Part shown: positions 10,003 through 19,858 of the stretch, in pieces | Numbering within the stretch: the first letter of the stretch is position 1 | Layout of the letters: each line of letters begins with the position of its first letter | NCBI GenBank assembly: GCA_030432905.1 | Contig: JAUILU010000006.1 | Location: 1-64,000 of the forward strand | Length of the DNA: 64,000 nt | Direction of reading: 5' to 3' | Source of the DNA: Phycisphaerae bacterium | GTDB lineage: Bacteria > Planctomycetota > Phycisphaerae > Phycisphaerales > UBA1924 | The notes under the pieces: generated by a model | Told to the model about the DNA's origin: nothing | The model's input: only the letters and a program-made list of their open reading frames with translations | Database searches by the model: none | Translations under genes and position numbers: made by a program

Positions 10003-13000
10003 ATGATCGTTCTACACAGCGTTTGGACCGAGGGACAGCTGCACTTCTGGGCGGAGAGCGCCAAGGGGGCGGCAGAGTTTGTCGCGCCGGTCGATGACCT
10101 CGGCGATGACGACGATACCAGCCTCGAGGAAGAATCGTTCGACCAGCCGGAAGCCGAGGACGAGCAACCCGTCGAATCCGAAGACGAGGGCGGCGTCGCG
10201 GTTCAGGTCGAGGTCGATCTGAAGCTCGCTGACCATCCGTTCGCGGTCGATTCACAAGAGTTGCGCGATTGGCTCAAGCCTTTCTTGACAGCCGAACCGG
10301 GCGAGGGCCGGGCCGAGCTCAGGTTGCCGGCGCAGGGCGGCAGGGCGTTGCCTTCGGCAAGACTCGCGCACGCGTCGGGCATCGCGCTCGCCGACCGCGG
10401 CGCCGACGGGCTCGGGCTGTTTGGTGTCGAGACGCTGGTTGTTGATGCCGAGCAGGCGCCGTTTGTTCTTGAACGCATCGAAGAACACGCGTCAAACACA
10501 TCAGGCGAAGACGGCCTGCTCATCGGGCGCGCGGTGGACTATCTATCGCTCGTGGGCCGGTTCTCAAGAAGACTGCTCGCGCAGCATCGGTTCGTGCCCG
10601 GGCTCAGGCAGAACGCGTCGGGCGAGCTCGACGGCGCGTGGCAGGCGTGGTTCGCAGACGAGCAATCCGCGGAGGACGCGTCGATTCTGGTGTCCGCGAT
10701 GCCGCCCGCGGTGCGCGCGGTGGTCGATGGACGAGAGCACGACCCGGCTTCGGTGTTCAACGACATGGTCACCGACATGGTTGATGCGGGGTGCAGGCGG
10801 GCGCTGATCGCCGACGACCTGCCCGAGGTGCTCGACGGCCGCGACACGAGCGACCCGAGTGTGTCATGGCTGACCGGCCTGCTCGGCGACAAGAACTCGG
10901 TCGATCCGTCGGATCGGCGGGCGCTGATTAAAGATGTGCGCTCGTGGATCGGCAGGCTCGAAGACCGCGGCTCGAGCACCGAGTGGAGGCTCTGTCTCCG
11001 GCTCAACGAGCCGATCATGCTCCAGCTGCCCGAAGACGAAGAAGGCGACGAGATGCGCCCGAGCATCATGGAGCCAAACGATGCGCTCTGGTCGCTCAGC
11101 TTCCACCTGCAGCCGACGGGTGCGCAGGAGGTCATCGTTGATGCCGCGGACATCTGGCTGCTCTCGAGCGAGTCGGTCACGATCGAGGGTCGGCGGATCG
11201 ACAGCCCGCAGGAGTTGCTCCTGGCGGAGCTTGGCAGGGCGAGCCGGTTGTACAAACCGCTAGAGCGTGCGCTCGACGAGACCGAGCCGGTCGATCTCGG
11301 CCTGAAAACCAACGAGGCGTACGAGTTCCTCCGCGAGATCCGCCCGCTGCTGCGCGAGCAGGGTTTCGGGGTGATCGAGCCGGGCTGGTTCGGTTCTTCG
11401 ACGTCGCGCCTCGGCGCGAAGCTGCTGCTCGACTCGGACCCGATGGAGGATCCGCTCGACCCGGCGAACTCGCCGACGGTTGCCGGCGCGTCGCAGCTCG
11501 GGCTTGATGCGCTCGTCGGGTACCAGTGGCAGATCGCAGTGGGGGACGTCACGCTCTCGCTCAAGGAGTTCGAGGAGCTTGCCGAGCGGAAGACGCCGCT
11601 CGTGCAGATCAACGGCAAGTGGGTCGAGATCCGCCCCGAGGATGTCGAAGCCGCGATCAAGTTCATCCGCGAGAACCCGGGCGGAGAGATGAGTGTCGGC
11701 GAAGCGATCCGCATGGCGTTCGGCGCCGATGCACGCACCAGCGGCCTGCACGTCACCGGTTTGGAAACCACAGGTTGGCTCGCGGACGTGTTCGGCGGGT
11801 CCGCCGCGGGCGAGGCGCTGCCGATCCTGAACCAGCCGACCGACTTCCAGGGCACGCTGCGTCCTTACCAGCTCCGGGGCTACTCGTGGCTCGCGTTCCT
11901 CGAACGCTTCGGCTTTGGCGCCTGCCTCGCGGATGACATGGGTCTCGGTAAGACAATCCAGATGCTTGCGATCATGTCGGGCGAGCGGGAAGAGGCCAAG
12001 GCCAAGGGCATCGAGACGGTGCCGCCCACGCTGCTGATCGCGCCGACGTCGGTGGTCGGCAACTGGGTTCGTGAAACCGAGCGGTTCTGCCCGCACCTGA
12101 ACGTCATGGTTCACCACGGCCCGACGCGCCTCTCGGGCAACGAGTTCATCGAACGCGTCGCCAAGGCGGACCTCGTCGTCACGACCTACGCGCTTGCCAA
12201 CCGCGACCAGGACCTGCTGACCGCGATCCAGTGGGGACGGCTCGTGCTCGACGAGGCGCAGTTCATCAAGAACCCGGCGGCTAAGCAGGCGCAGGCCGTC
12301 CGGCAGATCAACGCGAAGTCGCGGTTTGCACTCACCGGTACGCCGGTTGAGAACAGACTGAGCGAGCTGTGGTCCATCATGGACTTCCTGAACCCCGGCT
12401 ACCTCGGCACGCCCGGCACGTTCCGCAAGAAGTTCGCGGTGCCGATCGAGAAGTACCGCGACGACGGCAAGAGCATGCAGCTGCGTTCGCTAGTTCGTCC
12501 GTTCGTGCTCCGCAGGCTCAAGTCTGACCCGAAGGTCGTTGGCGATCTCCCGCCGAAGGTCGAGAGCCGCGAATACTGCCACCTCACCAGCGAGCAGGCG
12601 GAGCTCTACGAGCAGACAGTCAAGAAGATGCTGTCGGACGTGGACGCGACCGAGGGCATCCGCCGGCGCGGCATTGTGCTCTCGGCGCTCGTCAAACTCA
12701 AACAGATCTGCAACCACCCGGCGCAGGCGCTCAAGGAATACGTCAAGGGCTCGACCACGCCGCCCTCGCCCGCACGCTCGGGTAAGACAACGCGGATCAT
12801 CGAGATGCTCGACGAGATCATGGCCGCCGGCGATCAGGCGCTGATCTTCAGCCAGTTCCGCCAGATGGGGCACCTGCTCGCAACGACGCTGCGCCACTCG
12901 CTCGACCGGGAGGTCCTGTTCCTGCACGGCGGCACACCGCGTTTGCAACGCCAGAAGCTCGTCGATGAGTTCCAGAAAGCGGACGGATCGGCGCCGATCA

Positions 13001-13323
13001 TGCTTGTCAGTCTCCGCGCCGGTGGTGTTGGTCTGAACCTGACCGCCGCGAACCACGTGTTCCACTTCGACCGCTGGTGGAACCCCGCTGTCGAGAACCA
13101 AGCGACGGACCGTGCGTACCGAATCGGCCAGACCCGAACGGTGCAGGTGCACAAGTTTGTCTGCCGGGGCACGCTCGAGGAACGGATCGACGAGATGCTC
13201 GAGACGAAGAGCCAGCTCGCCGAGCAGATCGTCGGCTCGGGTGAGCAGTGGCTGACCGAGCTCGACACGGACGCGCTGCGTGACCTGCTCACGCTCCGCG
13301 GCGACGCTGTGGGTGTCGAGTAG
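10003..13323 (+). CDS. SNF2-family DEAD/DEAH box helicase
   Basis: About 1106 residues. The N-terminal half is an acidic, bacterial SNF2-associated region; the ATPase core begins near residue 615 ([13 protein letters not shown]), with Walker A DDMGLGKT (about 645), motif II DEAQ (about 750) and motif [22 protein letters not shown]. The helicase C-terminal domain spans about 925-1060 and ends with motif [13 protein letters not shown]. Homologues usually begin MIVLH, fitting the ATG at 10003; a GTG at 9991 with GGAG 6 nt upstream is an equal alternative adding four residues. A SWIM zinc-finger gene, the usual partner of this helicase class, lies 0.9 kb downstream. It is likely a DNA translocase; its substrate is unknown. 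Confidence 0.93.
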   Translation: MIVLHSVWTEGQLHFWAESAKGAAEFVAPVDDLGDDDDTSLEEESFDQPEAEDEQPVESEDEGGVAVQVEVDLKLADHPFAVDSQELRDWLKPFLTAEPGEGRAELRLPAQGGRALPSARLAHASGIALADRGADGLGLFGVETLVVDAEQAPFVLERIEEHASNTSGEDGLLIGRAVDYLSLVGRFSRRLLAQHRFVPGLRQNASGELDGAWQAWFADEQSAEDASILVSAMPPAVRAVVDGREHDPASVFNDMVTDMVDAGCRRALIADDLPEVLDGRDTSDPSVSWLTGLLGDKNSVDPSDRRALIKDVRSWIGRLEDRGSSTEWRLCLRLNEPIMLQLPEDEEGDEMRPSIMEPNDALWSLSFHLQPTGAQEVIVDAADIWLLSSESVTIEGRRIDSPQELLLAELGRASRLYKPLERALDETEPVDLGLKTNEAYEFLREIRPLLREQGFGVIEPGWFGSSTSRLGAKLLLDSDPMEDPLDPANSPTVAGASQLGLDALVGYQWQIAVGDVTLSLKEFEELAERKTPLVQINGKWVEIRPEDVEAAIKFIRENPGGEMSVGEAIRMAFGADARTSGLHVTGLETTGWLADVFGGSAAGEALPILNQPTDFQGTLRPYQLRGYSWLAFLERFGFGACLADDMGLGKTIQMLAIMSGEREEAKAKGIETVPPTLLIAPTSVVGNWVRETERFCPHLNVMVHHGPTRLSGNEFIERVAKADLVVTTYALANRDQDLLTAIQWGRLVLDEAQFIKNPAAKQAQAVRQINAKSRFALTGTPVENRLSELWSIMDFLNPGYLGTPGTFRKKFAVPIEKYRDDGKSMQLRSLVRPFVLRRLKSDPKVVGDLPPKVESREYCHLTSEQAELYEQTVKKMLSDVDATEGIRRRGIVLSALVKLKQICNHPAQALKEYVKGSTTPPSPARSGKTTRIIEMLDEIMAAGDQALIFSQFRQMGHLLATTLRHSLDREVLFLHGGTPRLQRQKLVDEFQKADGSAPIMLVSLRAGGVGLNLTAANHVFHFDRWWNPAVENQATDRAYRIGQTRTVQVHKFVCRGTLEERIDEMLETKSQLAEQIVGSGEQWLTELDTDALRDLLTLRGDAVGVE

Positions 13324-13333
13324 ACAGGGCTTT

Positions 13334-14107
13334 CTAGCTCGCGTTCGAGATCGGCTGTGCTTTCCACGGGATCGTGTAGCCGAGTTCTGCCATCTCTTGG
13401 CCGCAGTGGGTTTCAAAGATGCTGCGCTGCTCGGTTGTCCAGCTCTGCCAGCTTGCGTTGTGTTCCGGCTTGGTCGGGTGGTGGGTAGTTTCGAGCAGGT
13501 GATTCGCCGGCGATTCGCTCGGAGTGAGTGAGCAGTACGCGAGGACCTGTTCGCAGGTGCGCACCGGGTCGGACTTCATGTGTTCGTAGCGAACGGTCAG
13601 GCATCGGTCGGTTGTGTCGCTCCACTGCGCCATGGCGTGCGCGTTTTTCCATGCGGTGCACTGACGCTCGAACGGATGGACGCCGAGGTGCGCGTGCTTG
13701 GTGCGCGAGTGAACGGTGTCCACGCCGTCGCGGACGATGCAGACGATCTTCGCGTTTGGAAACAGCTCCAGCAGGTAGTCGGCAGTCTCCGGGAACAGAT
13801 TGGTAAACAGCATCGGCACCTTGTTCGGAATCACGATCTCGGGCTTTGGGAATATGAGATCGAGCAGAAGGTTCCGAAAGAGCGCGTCGTGCTCGGCATC
13901 GGTTACCTGCATCGCGACGCGCCGGCTGAACTCGGTGCGGTTGCGCCGGGCGGTTTCGAGCAGGTCGAACGCGATGTTGTGCTCGTGCCCGGTCGAGATG
14001 ATGTCGGGGTGGCAGCCTAGGGCCTTGCGGAGGGCGGTGGTGCCGCTTCTGCCGACGCCGGTGACGACGATCATCGGGAGGTCTGCGTAGGGGTGGGGCT
14101 GGGTCAT
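13334..14107 (-). CDS. Sulfotransferase family protein
   Basis: 257 residues. The start at 14107 places the PAPS phosphate-binding loop VTGVGRSGTTALRKAL at residues about 13-28, normal for the family. The 3'-phosphate-binding segment IVCIVRDGVDTVHSR is near residue 120 and TVRYEHMKSDP near 190. The family moves sulfate from PAPS to hydroxyl or amino groups of carbohydrates or peptides. It lies on the minus strand between the SNF2 helicase (11 bp away, convergent) and the SWIM gene, so it interrupts that pair. The substrate is unknown; sulfated glycans are a common theme in marine planctomycetes. Confidence 0.82.
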   Translation of the reverse strand: MTQPHPYADLPMIVVTGVGRSGTTALRKALGCHPDIISTGHEHNIAFDLLETARRNRTEFSRRVAMQVTDAEHDALFRNLLLDLIFPKPEIVIPNKVPMLFTNLFPETADYLLELFPNAKIVCIVRDGVDTVHSRTKHAHLGVHPFERQCTAWKNAHAMAQWSDTTDRCLTVRYEHMKSDPVRTCEQVLAYCSLTPSESPANHLLETTHHPTKPEHNASWQSWTTEQRSIFETHCGQEMAELGYTIPWKAQPISNAS

Positions 14108-14260
14108 TAGTGGCTCTATCGGTTCACCCGGTCGGCCTTGGGCAGATGAATCCGGTGTGAGATACCCGAGCGAGTGGATATTTCGGTTCACCGGCCCAAC
14201 CCTATGAGTCTGGCCCCCACGGAATAGGGACCGAGACCAGGGACGGAGACCCGACCGAAT

Positions 14261-15229
14261 ATGCAGTCGCCTCACTTTCCAAAGAAGCCCGCAGAGAAGA
14301 CGAAAAACCCCCGCCGGGTCCGCTCCGGGATGAAAATCCCGTCAACCGAGCGCGCCTCGGAGAGCTGGGCCGGCCAGCGATGGCTTCGTCTCATCGAGGC
14401 CGGCGCGTCGCAGGATGCGCAGGTCGAGGGGCTTGAGTACGCCAAGCTGGGCCAGACTCGTTCGTTGAAGGTTGAGCCGGGCAAGGTCAATGTGCTTGTG
14501 CAGGGCCGGATGCCCAGGGCCTACCGGGTGTCCATCGAGCTTGGGGCGTTCGATCGGCCGAGCTGGGACAAGATCATCCAGGAAATGGCGGGCCAGGCCC
14601 GTTACTCGGCCAAGCTGCTCTCGGGCGAGCTGCCGACCACGATCGAGGAGCTGTTCGCCCCGCTCGGGCTCCAGCTCTTCCCGATCGAGGCCGAGGACCT
14701 GAAAGTCTCGTGCAACTGCGACGAGCCGCGGGAAGAGGGGTCCTCGTGGTGCAAGCACTCGGTGTGCGCCGCGATGATCGTCGCCGACCAGCTGGCTCAG
14801 GACCCGTGGATCATTTTCTCGATCCGTGGCATCCAGCGAGAGGACCTCGTCGAGCAGCTCAAGCACCTGCGTCTGCTGCCCGGCTCGGGCGACGGGTCGG
14901 CTCCGGTGTACTCGCCTCATATCGAGGCGATCGAGATCCTGCCCCAGAAGCCGTTGTCGGAGTGCCTGGACCATTTCTGGGACCCGTCGGCGAGCCTTGA
15001 GCAGCTTCATCTGACGCCGGAACGGCCCGCGGTGAGCCATCCACTCCTGCGTCGATTGGGCCAGAGCCCGTTCGAGGGGAGCCGATTCCCGCTCGTTGGG
15101 CTGCTCCAGACGTGCTACGACGTGGTGAGTGAGCAGGTGTTGGCGGATGAGCAGGCCGCCGGCGAGGGTGCCGGGGACGAGGCCGGTGATGGTGGGGAAG
15201 AGGCGAGCGAGAGCTTTGACTCTGAGTAG
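14261..15229 (+). CDS. SWIM zinc-finger domain protein
   Basis: 322 residues. A SWIM-type zinc site is seen at about residues 151-166: CNC, then an 11-residue spacer ending in WCKH, i.e. CxC...CxH. The surrounding regions (about 30-150 and 170-300) match the layout of bacterial SWIM proteins that accompany SNF2 helicases; the C-terminal 30 residues are acidic and Gly/Glu-rich. SWIM domains bind DNA or protein. The helicase gene ends at 13323 on the same strand, with only the opposite-strand sulfotransferase in between, so the two probably act together. Confidence 0.85.
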   Translation: MQSPHFPKKPAEKTKNPRRVRSGMKIPSTERASESWAGQRWLRLIEAGASQDAQVEGLEYAKLGQTRSLKVEPGKVNVLVQGRMPRAYRVSIELGAFDRPSWDKIIQEMAGQARYSAKLLSGELPTTIEELFAPLGLQLFPIEAEDLKVSCNCDEPREEGSSWCKHSVCAAMIVADQLAQDPWIIFSIRGIQREDLVEQLKHLRLLPGSGDGSAPVYSPHIEAIEILPQKPLSECLDHFWDPSASLEQLHLTPERPAVSHPLLRRLGQSPFEGSRFPLVGLLQTCYDVVSEQVLADEQAAGEGAGDEAGDGGEEASESFDSE

Positions 15230-15511
15230 GGCCGCTCCAATAGTTGTTGGTCCGTAGAGAGCCGGATGCGATGAGGCACGAAGCCGAGGCGCATCCATGG
15301 GTTCAGGCCGGTAGGGCGGTTTTTGATCGCCTCGCCGCGGAAGGTCTGGGTCCAGCTCCGGTGTGCATCGTGGCACGCCCAGTCCGCGGCCGGCGCCTTA
15401 CGAGAAGGCCTGTCGGTTGCGATCGATAGGCCCGGCGCAGACGAGAGTCTGTGCCTCGTAGTAAGGAGCGTCCGGCAGCCAGCAGGCAATCGCCGATTCG
15501 TGAAAGTCAGT
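15230..15511. other. 282-bp intergenic stretch before tRNA-Gln, no supported gene
   Basis: Open frames exist on both strands here but have no start context or recognisable protein features, and the minus-strand one runs antisense through the tRNA. I see no hairpin with a T-run and no promoter I would defend, although the tRNA promoter should lie in the last 60 bp. Confidence 0.4.
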
Positions 15512-15585
15512 TGACCCGATAGTGTAATGGCCAGCACCACAGTTTTTGATACTGTTAGTCCAGGTTCGAGTCCTGGTCGGGTTAC
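15512..15585 (+). tRNA. tRNA-Gln (anticodon TTG)
   Basis: A full cloverleaf can be drawn. The acceptor stem TGACCCG (15512-15518) pairs with CGGGTTA (15578-15584), including one G-T pair and the U1-A72 pair typical of tRNA-Gln. The anticodon stem ACAGT/ACTGT encloses the loop TTTTGAT with anticodon TTG, and the T-arm CCAGG-TTCGAGT-CCTGG is perfect. The 3' CCA is not encoded and the discriminator base appears to be C. It lies 51 bp upstream of the glmU-like gene. Confidence 0.93.
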
Positions 15586-15635
15586 TTTCTCTTTCGTATG
15601 AATCGTGATTGATTGCTGCTTGCCGGTGAACACCG

Positions 15636-16409
15636 TTGAGCACATACGCCCCGATCGCTGTCATTCTTGCCGCCGGCAAGGGCACCCGCATGAAGTCGGA
15701 TCTACCCAAGGTCTGCCATCCAATCGGTGGAAGGCCGATGATCTGCGCGGTTGTTGATGCGTGCCTCGACGCGGGCTGCGACAAAACAATCGCGGTGGTG
15801 GGGTACAAGCAGGAACTCGTCCGCGACGCTCTCTCCGAGTACGGCGACAAGGTCGGCTACGCGGTGCAGGACCAGCAGAACGGCACGGGCCACGCGGTCA
15901 AGTGCGCACTACCGAACCTCGAAGGCGTGCACGACGACACGCCCGTCTTCGTGCTCTGCGGCGACGGCCCGCTGATCCGCTCGGAAACGCTCGCAGCGAT
16001 CATCGATCTGCACACAAAGACGAACGCCGCGGCAACGCTCGCTACGTCTGTGGTCGTGGACTCGACCGGCTACGGCAGGATTGTGCGCGACGGCGACGGC
16101 CGGTTCTGCAAGATCGTCGAGCAGGTCAACGCGACCGAGGAACAACGGCAGATCCGCGAGATCAACCCGAGCTACTACTGCTTCAGGCTCGGCGATCTGC
16201 GCGACGGACTCGCCAGGATTACAACGAACGAAACCAGCGGCGAAGAGTACATCACCGACGTCCCCGAGCTGTTGCTTGGTAGCGGCAAGACGGTTGAGGT
16301 GATCGACGCGGTGCCGCCGGAAGACGTGCTGAGCATTAACACGCTCGAGCAGTTGGCAGAGGTCGATTCGATCTTTCGGAGCCGGGCGGGTTCCGGGGGT
16401 CGGGTTTAG
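15636..16409 (+). CDS. glmU: UDP-N-acetylglucosamine pyrophosphorylase (GlmU N-domain only)
   Basis: 257 residues. This is the nucleotidyltransferase domain of GlmU: it begins IAVILAAGKGTRMKSDLPKV, has QNGTGHAV, CGDGPL (Mg-binding Asp) and EITDVPELL-like EYITDVPELL. The left-handed beta-helix acetyltransferase domain of full-length GlmU (about 450 residues) is absent, and the next gene begins 12 bp after the stop, so this is not a frameshift product. The start is TTG, with GGTGA 7 nt upstream and no ATG or GTG in frame nearby. The product should make UDP-GlcNAc from GlcNAc-1-P for cell envelope synthesis. The order with prs, ctc and pth matches Bacillus. Confidence 0.88.
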   Translation: MSTYAPIAVILAAGKGTRMKSDLPKVCHPIGGRPMICAVVDACLDAGCDKTIAVVGYKQELVRDALSEYGDKVGYAVQDQQNGTGHAVKCALPNLEGVHDDTPVFVLCGDGPLIRSETLAAIIDLHTKTNAAATLATSVVVDSTGYGRIVRDGDGRFCKIVEQVNATEEQRQIREINPSYYCFRLGDLRDGLARITTNETSGEEYITDVPELLLGSGKTVEVIDAVPPEDVLSINTLEQLAEVDSIFRSRAGSGGRV

Positions 16410-16421
16410 GAGTCCAAGTCG

Positions 16422-17405
16422 ATGCTACACCCCGACGCGAACAAGCTGAAGATCTTTGCCGGCCGCAACATGCGGGATCTGACGGAAGCGATGTGCGATC
16501 ACCTCGAGATCCCTATCGGCGAGTCACGCACGCACGTTTTCCCCGACGGCGAGATGATGCTCAAGGTCGAAGAGGACGTTCGCGGCCGGGACTGCTTCAT
16601 CGTGCTCTCGACGTGCATGCCGGTGAACGACAACCTCATGGAACTGCTGATCTTCCTCGACTGCCTGCGCCGGGCGTCGGCGGAAACGGTCACTGTTGTG
16701 TTGCCTTATTTTGGCTACGCGAGACAGGACCGAAAGAGCGAGGGCCGGGTGCCGATCACGGCGAAGCTGGTCGCGAACCTGATCACCGCGGGCAAAGCAG
16801 ACAGGATCATCGCGCTCGACCTCCACGCGGCACAGATCCAGGGCTTCTTCGACATCCCGGTGGATCACCTCTCGGCGACGCCTGTCTTCAGCAGCTACTT
16901 CAAGAAGCACCGCGAGGAACTCGGCGATCTGTGCATGGTCAGCCCGGACGTCGGCAACGTGAAGGTCGCAGAGGGCTTTGCGAACATGCTCGGCGGCGAT
17001 CTTGCGATCATCAACAAGCGCCGGCTCTCGGGCGACTCGGTCGAGACGGGCCACATCATCGGCGATGTGAAAGACAAGACCGTGCTCATGGTTGATGACA
17101 TGATCTCGACGGCGGGCACGATCTGCGCCGCGGCCGAAGTCGTAATGGAGAACGGGGCCAAGGACGTGATCGCTGCCGCCAGCCACGGCTTGTTCGTGGG
17201 CAAGGCGTTCGAGCGTCTCAAGTCCAGCCCGATCAGCAAGGTCGTCGTGACGAACTCAATCCCACCCGAACGCGCCTCGGAGGCGCTGGGTGACAAGCTG
17301 GTGACGCTTGATGTCAGCGCTCTTCTGGGCGACGCCATCAACCGCGTGCACCTGAAAGAATCGGTCAGCGCGCTGTTCAGCGGAACAGCGGGCTTTAAGA
17401 GATAA
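16422..17405 (+). CDS. prs: Ribose-phosphate pyrophosphokinase
   Basis: 327 residues, normal length. It makes PRPP from ribose-5-phosphate and ATP for nucleotide, His and Trp synthesis. Seen: KIFAGRNMRDL at the N-terminus, HVFPDGEMMLKVEEDVRG, the ATP/ribose loop YARQDRKSEGRVPITAKLVAN, the catalytic-loop LSGDSVETGHIIGDV and the PRPP signature MVDDMISTAGTI. AGGAG lies 9 nt upstream of the ATG. It is the second gene of the glmU-prs-ctc-pth unit, 12 bp after glmU and 60 bp before the L25 gene. Confidence 0.96.
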   Translation: MLHPDANKLKIFAGRNMRDLTEAMCDHLEIPIGESRTHVFPDGEMMLKVEEDVRGRDCFIVLSTCMPVNDNLMELLIFLDCLRRASAETVTVVLPYFGYARQDRKSEGRVPITAKLVANLITAGKADRIIALDLHAAQIQGFFDIPVDHLSATPVFSSYFKKHREELGDLCMVSPDVGNVKVAEGFANMLGGDLAIINKRRLSGDSVETGHIIGDVKDKTVLMVDDMISTAGTICAAAEVVMENGAKDVIAAASHGLFVGKAFERLKSSPISKVVVTNSIPPERASEALGDKLVTLDVSALLGDAINRVHLKESVSALFSGTAGFKR

Positions 17406-17465
17406 CACCACGTTTGTAAGTGCCGGCGGCGATGGGCCTCCGGGTGACTGTGAAGGAAAAGAAAG

Positions 17466-18107
17466 ATGAACGAGAAAGCACCTGTCCTCAAGGGCGAAGT
17501 CAGAGAACGCCTCGGCTCGAGGTACTCCAAGCGGCTGCGCGACGCGGGCCGTCTGCCCGTGGTTGTGTACGGTCACGGCAAGGATCCCGCTTCGATCAGC
17601 GTCGATGCCAAGGAAACCATCCGCTACATCCACGACGGCGAACGCGTCTTCACGATCGACGTCGCCGGCGAGCAGGAGACCGTTCTGCTCCGCGATGTCC
17701 AGTTCGACTACCTCGGCGACGGCATCATCCACGCCGACCTCTCGCGTGTGGACCTCGACGAGACCACCCACGCGCACGTGCACGTTGTGCTCAAGGGCGA
17801 AGCGGTCGGCCTGAAGGAAGCCAACACGCTTCTCCTGCACCCGATCACCGAGCTCAGCATCGAGTGCAAGCTCCGCGATCTTCCCCACGAGATCGAGGTC
17901 AACATCTCCGACCTCGAACTCGACGGCATCATCCACGCCGGCGACATCGAGATGCCCAAGGGCGTCACGCTCCTGAGCGACAAGGAAGACATCCTCGCTC
18001 AGGTCACGCACTCGGCAGCAGAAGCTGCCTCTAACGAGGAAGCAGAAGTTTCATCAGACGCCCAGCCAGAAGTGGTCGGCGAGAAGAAGGACGACGCGGG
18101 CGAGTAA
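17466..18107 (+). CDS. rplY: 50S ribosomal protein L25 / general stress protein Ctc
   Basis: 213 residues, the long two-domain (TL5/Ctc) form. The N-terminal L25 domain binds 5S rRNA (EVRERLGSRYSKRLRDAGRLPVVVYGHG); the C-terminal beta domain covers about residues 95-190. The last 25 residues are acidic (EE/DA-rich). AAGGA lies upstream of the ATG. Its position between prs and pth is the conserved arrangement known from Bacillus, which supports the Ctc assignment. Confidence 0.95.
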   Translation: MNEKAPVLKGEVRERLGSRYSKRLRDAGRLPVVVYGHGKDPASISVDAKETIRYIHDGERVFTIDVAGEQETVLLRDVQFDYLGDGIIHADLSRVDLDETTHAHVHVVLKGEAVGLKEANTLLLHPITELSIECKLRDLPHEIEVNISDLELDGIIHAGDIEMPKGVTLLSDKEDILAQVTHSAAEAASNEEAEVSSDAQPEVVGEKKDDAGE

Positions 18108-18130
18108 GCCGCGGCGGATTGGTGTTTGCG

Positions 18131-18757
18131 ATGAAGCTCATCGTCGGACTGGGCAACCCCGGATCGGAATACGTCAAGACTCGGCACAACGCCGGGTTCA
18201 TGGCTATCGATCTGATCGCCCAGCATCACGCCGACGGGCAGGTCGCTCGCAGCAAGTTCCACTCGATGGTGCTCGACGCCCAGGTCGGCGGCGAGAAGTG
18301 CCTGCTCATGAAACCCGTGACGTACATGAACAGATCGGGGCAGGCAGCCGCGGAAGCGTGCAGGTTCTACAAGCTCAATCCGGCAACGGATGTGCTCGTG
18401 CTCGTTGACGATGTCGCGCTGCCGTGCGGCATGATCCGGCTCAAAGCCGGCGGCGGCGCGGGCGGGCACAACGGGCTGACTGACCTCGCACGCAAACTGG
18501 GCACCGAGGGCTTTGCAAGACTCCGCATCGGGGTCGATGAGAAACCACCCATGATGAGGCTCGACGACTACGTCCTGGGCCGATTCACGGAGGAACAACT
18601 CGATCGCTTGGGACCGGCTCTTACGCAGTCGGCCGAGGCGGCGGGTGTATTCGCGGCGGAGGGTATCGAAGCCGCGATGAACAGATTCAACTCTCGCAAC
18701 TCGCCGACAGGCTGGGGACCGCCCGCCGACGGTGAGAGCGAAGAGAAATCAGCATGA
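18131..18757 (+). CDS. pth: Peptidyl-tRNA hydrolase
   Basis: 208 residues. The enzyme releases tRNA from drop-off peptidyl-tRNAs. The start at 18131 gives the standard N-terminus MKLIVGLGNPGSEYVKTRHN, with the catalytic His in TRHNAGF and the substrate-contacting Asn residues in GNPG, YMNRSG and GGHNGL. The Asp partner lies in VLVDDVALP. It starts 23 bp after the L25 gene and precedes rpsF by 39 bp. Confidence 0.95.
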   Translation: MKLIVGLGNPGSEYVKTRHNAGFMAIDLIAQHHADGQVARSKFHSMVLDAQVGGEKCLLMKPVTYMNRSGQAAAEACRFYKLNPATDVLVLVDDVALPCGMIRLKAGGGAGGHNGLTDLARKLGTEGFARLRIGVDEKPPMMRLDDYVLGRFTEEQLDRLGPALTQSAEAAGVFAAEGIEAAMNRFNSRNSPTGWGPPADGESEEKSA

Positions 18758-18796
18758 ACACAGCGCGGCGACGAGCCGTGAGAAAGGCATAGAGAA

Positions 18797-19303
18797 ATGG
18801 CAGATACGCAGAGAATCAACGAGTACGAGGCGATGTTCCTCATCAGTCAGGCAGAGGCCGCGGACTTCGGTGGTGTGATCGATCACATCAACCACCTCTT
18901 CGAGCGCGCCGGCGCCGAGGTCATCGCGATGCAGAAGTGGGACGAGCGTCGCCTCGCCTACGAGATCGACAAGCAGAAGCGTGGCGTGTACATCCTCAGC
19001 TACTTCAAGGCGCCGACCGAGAACCTGCAGAACTTCGAGCGTGACTGCAACATCTCGGAGCGGATCCTCCGCACGATGGTGACCAAGGCCGACCACCTGA
19101 CGCTGGAAGAGATGAAGGCGTTCGATCGCCGGAGCGATCTTGAGATCGAGGTCAAGGAGCGTGCGGCTCGCGCTGCCGAGCGTGAAGAGGCCGGCATGAG
19201 CACCTCGGTCTCGCTTGGTGCCCCGGTTGCCGAGGAGCCCAAGGCCGAGGAAGTCCCCGCAGAGGGCGAAGCGACAGAAGCCGCGGCTCCTCAGCCGGAA
19301 TAA
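18797..19303 (+). CDS. rpsF: 30S ribosomal protein S6
   Basis: 168 residues, longer than the roughly 95-135 residues common in bacteria. The S6 fold is at about residues 8-105 (NEYEAMFLIS, then KWDERRLAYEIDKQKRGVYILSYF broken by variable segments). The extra C-terminal 60 residues are Glu/Ala-rich, a low-complexity tail. AAAGG lies upstream of the ATG. It heads the rpsF-ssb-rplI unit; an rpsR gene for its partner S18 is not present here. Confidence 0.95.
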   Translation: MADTQRINEYEAMFLISQAEAADFGGVIDHINHLFERAGAEVIAMQKWDERRLAYEIDKQKRGVYILSYFKAPTENLQNFERDCNISERILRTMVTKADHLTLEEMKAFDRRSDLEIEVKERAARAAEREEAGMSTSVSLGAPVAEEPKAEEVPAEGEATEAAAPQPE

Positions 19304-19372
19304 TCGCACCGAGTCGAACCCGAACGCTATGCTGCATGGGTACAAGCCCAGGCGAGCGATAAGGAGAAAGCC

Positions 19373-19834
19373 ATGGCCAGTTACAACAAAGTCCTCCTGA
19401 TGGGCAACCTGACGCGGGACGTGGAGCTCAAGCAGATCGGCAGCGGCCAATCGGTCGCCAACATCGGTCTGGCTGTGAACCGCCGATTCCGCACCCAGTC
19501 AGGCGAGGATCGCGACGAGACCACCTTCGTCGATTGCGAGGCGTGGGGTCGTCAGGCCGAGGTGATGGCTCAGTACCTCTCCAAGGGCCGACCTGTATTC
19601 ATCGAAGGCCGACTCAAGCTCGATACCTGGCAAGACAAAAACGACGGCTCGAACCGCTCCAAGATGCGGATCGTGGTCGAGAGCTTCCAGTTCATCGACA
19701 GCGGCGGTCAAGGCGGTGGTGGCGGCGGCAGCCGTGGGGGCGGGGGCTCAAGGGCCCAGTCCAGCGGCGGCGGCGGTGGCGGCGGGTACGAGAACTACGG
19801 CGAGCCCGTCAGCGCCGACGATATCCCGTTCTAA
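19373..19834 (+). CDS. ssb: Single-stranded DNA-binding protein
   Basis: 153 residues. The OB-fold occupies about residues 1-112 (YNKVLLMGNLTRDVELK, TTFVDCEAWGRQAEVMAQYL), followed by a Gly-rich linker and the conserved acidic tip SADDIPF that recruits partner proteins. AAGGAG lies upstream of the ATG. It lies between rpsF and rplI, the widespread location of ssb. Confidence 0.96.
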   Translation: MASYNKVLLMGNLTRDVELKQIGSGQSVANIGLAVNRRFRTQSGEDRDETTFVDCEAWGRQAEVMAQYLSKGRPVFIEGRLKLDTWQDKNDGSNRSKMRIVVESFQFIDSGGQGGGGGGSRGGGGSRAQSSGGGGGGGYENYGEPVSADDIPF

Positions 19835-19858
19835 CCAGCTGTCAGAACATGCTTTCCA

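Noticed and set aside
15115..15645. A 176-residue minus-strand frame spanning the tRNA region
   Set aside because: It reads antisense through the tRNA gene, and such frames are a common source of spurious proteins.
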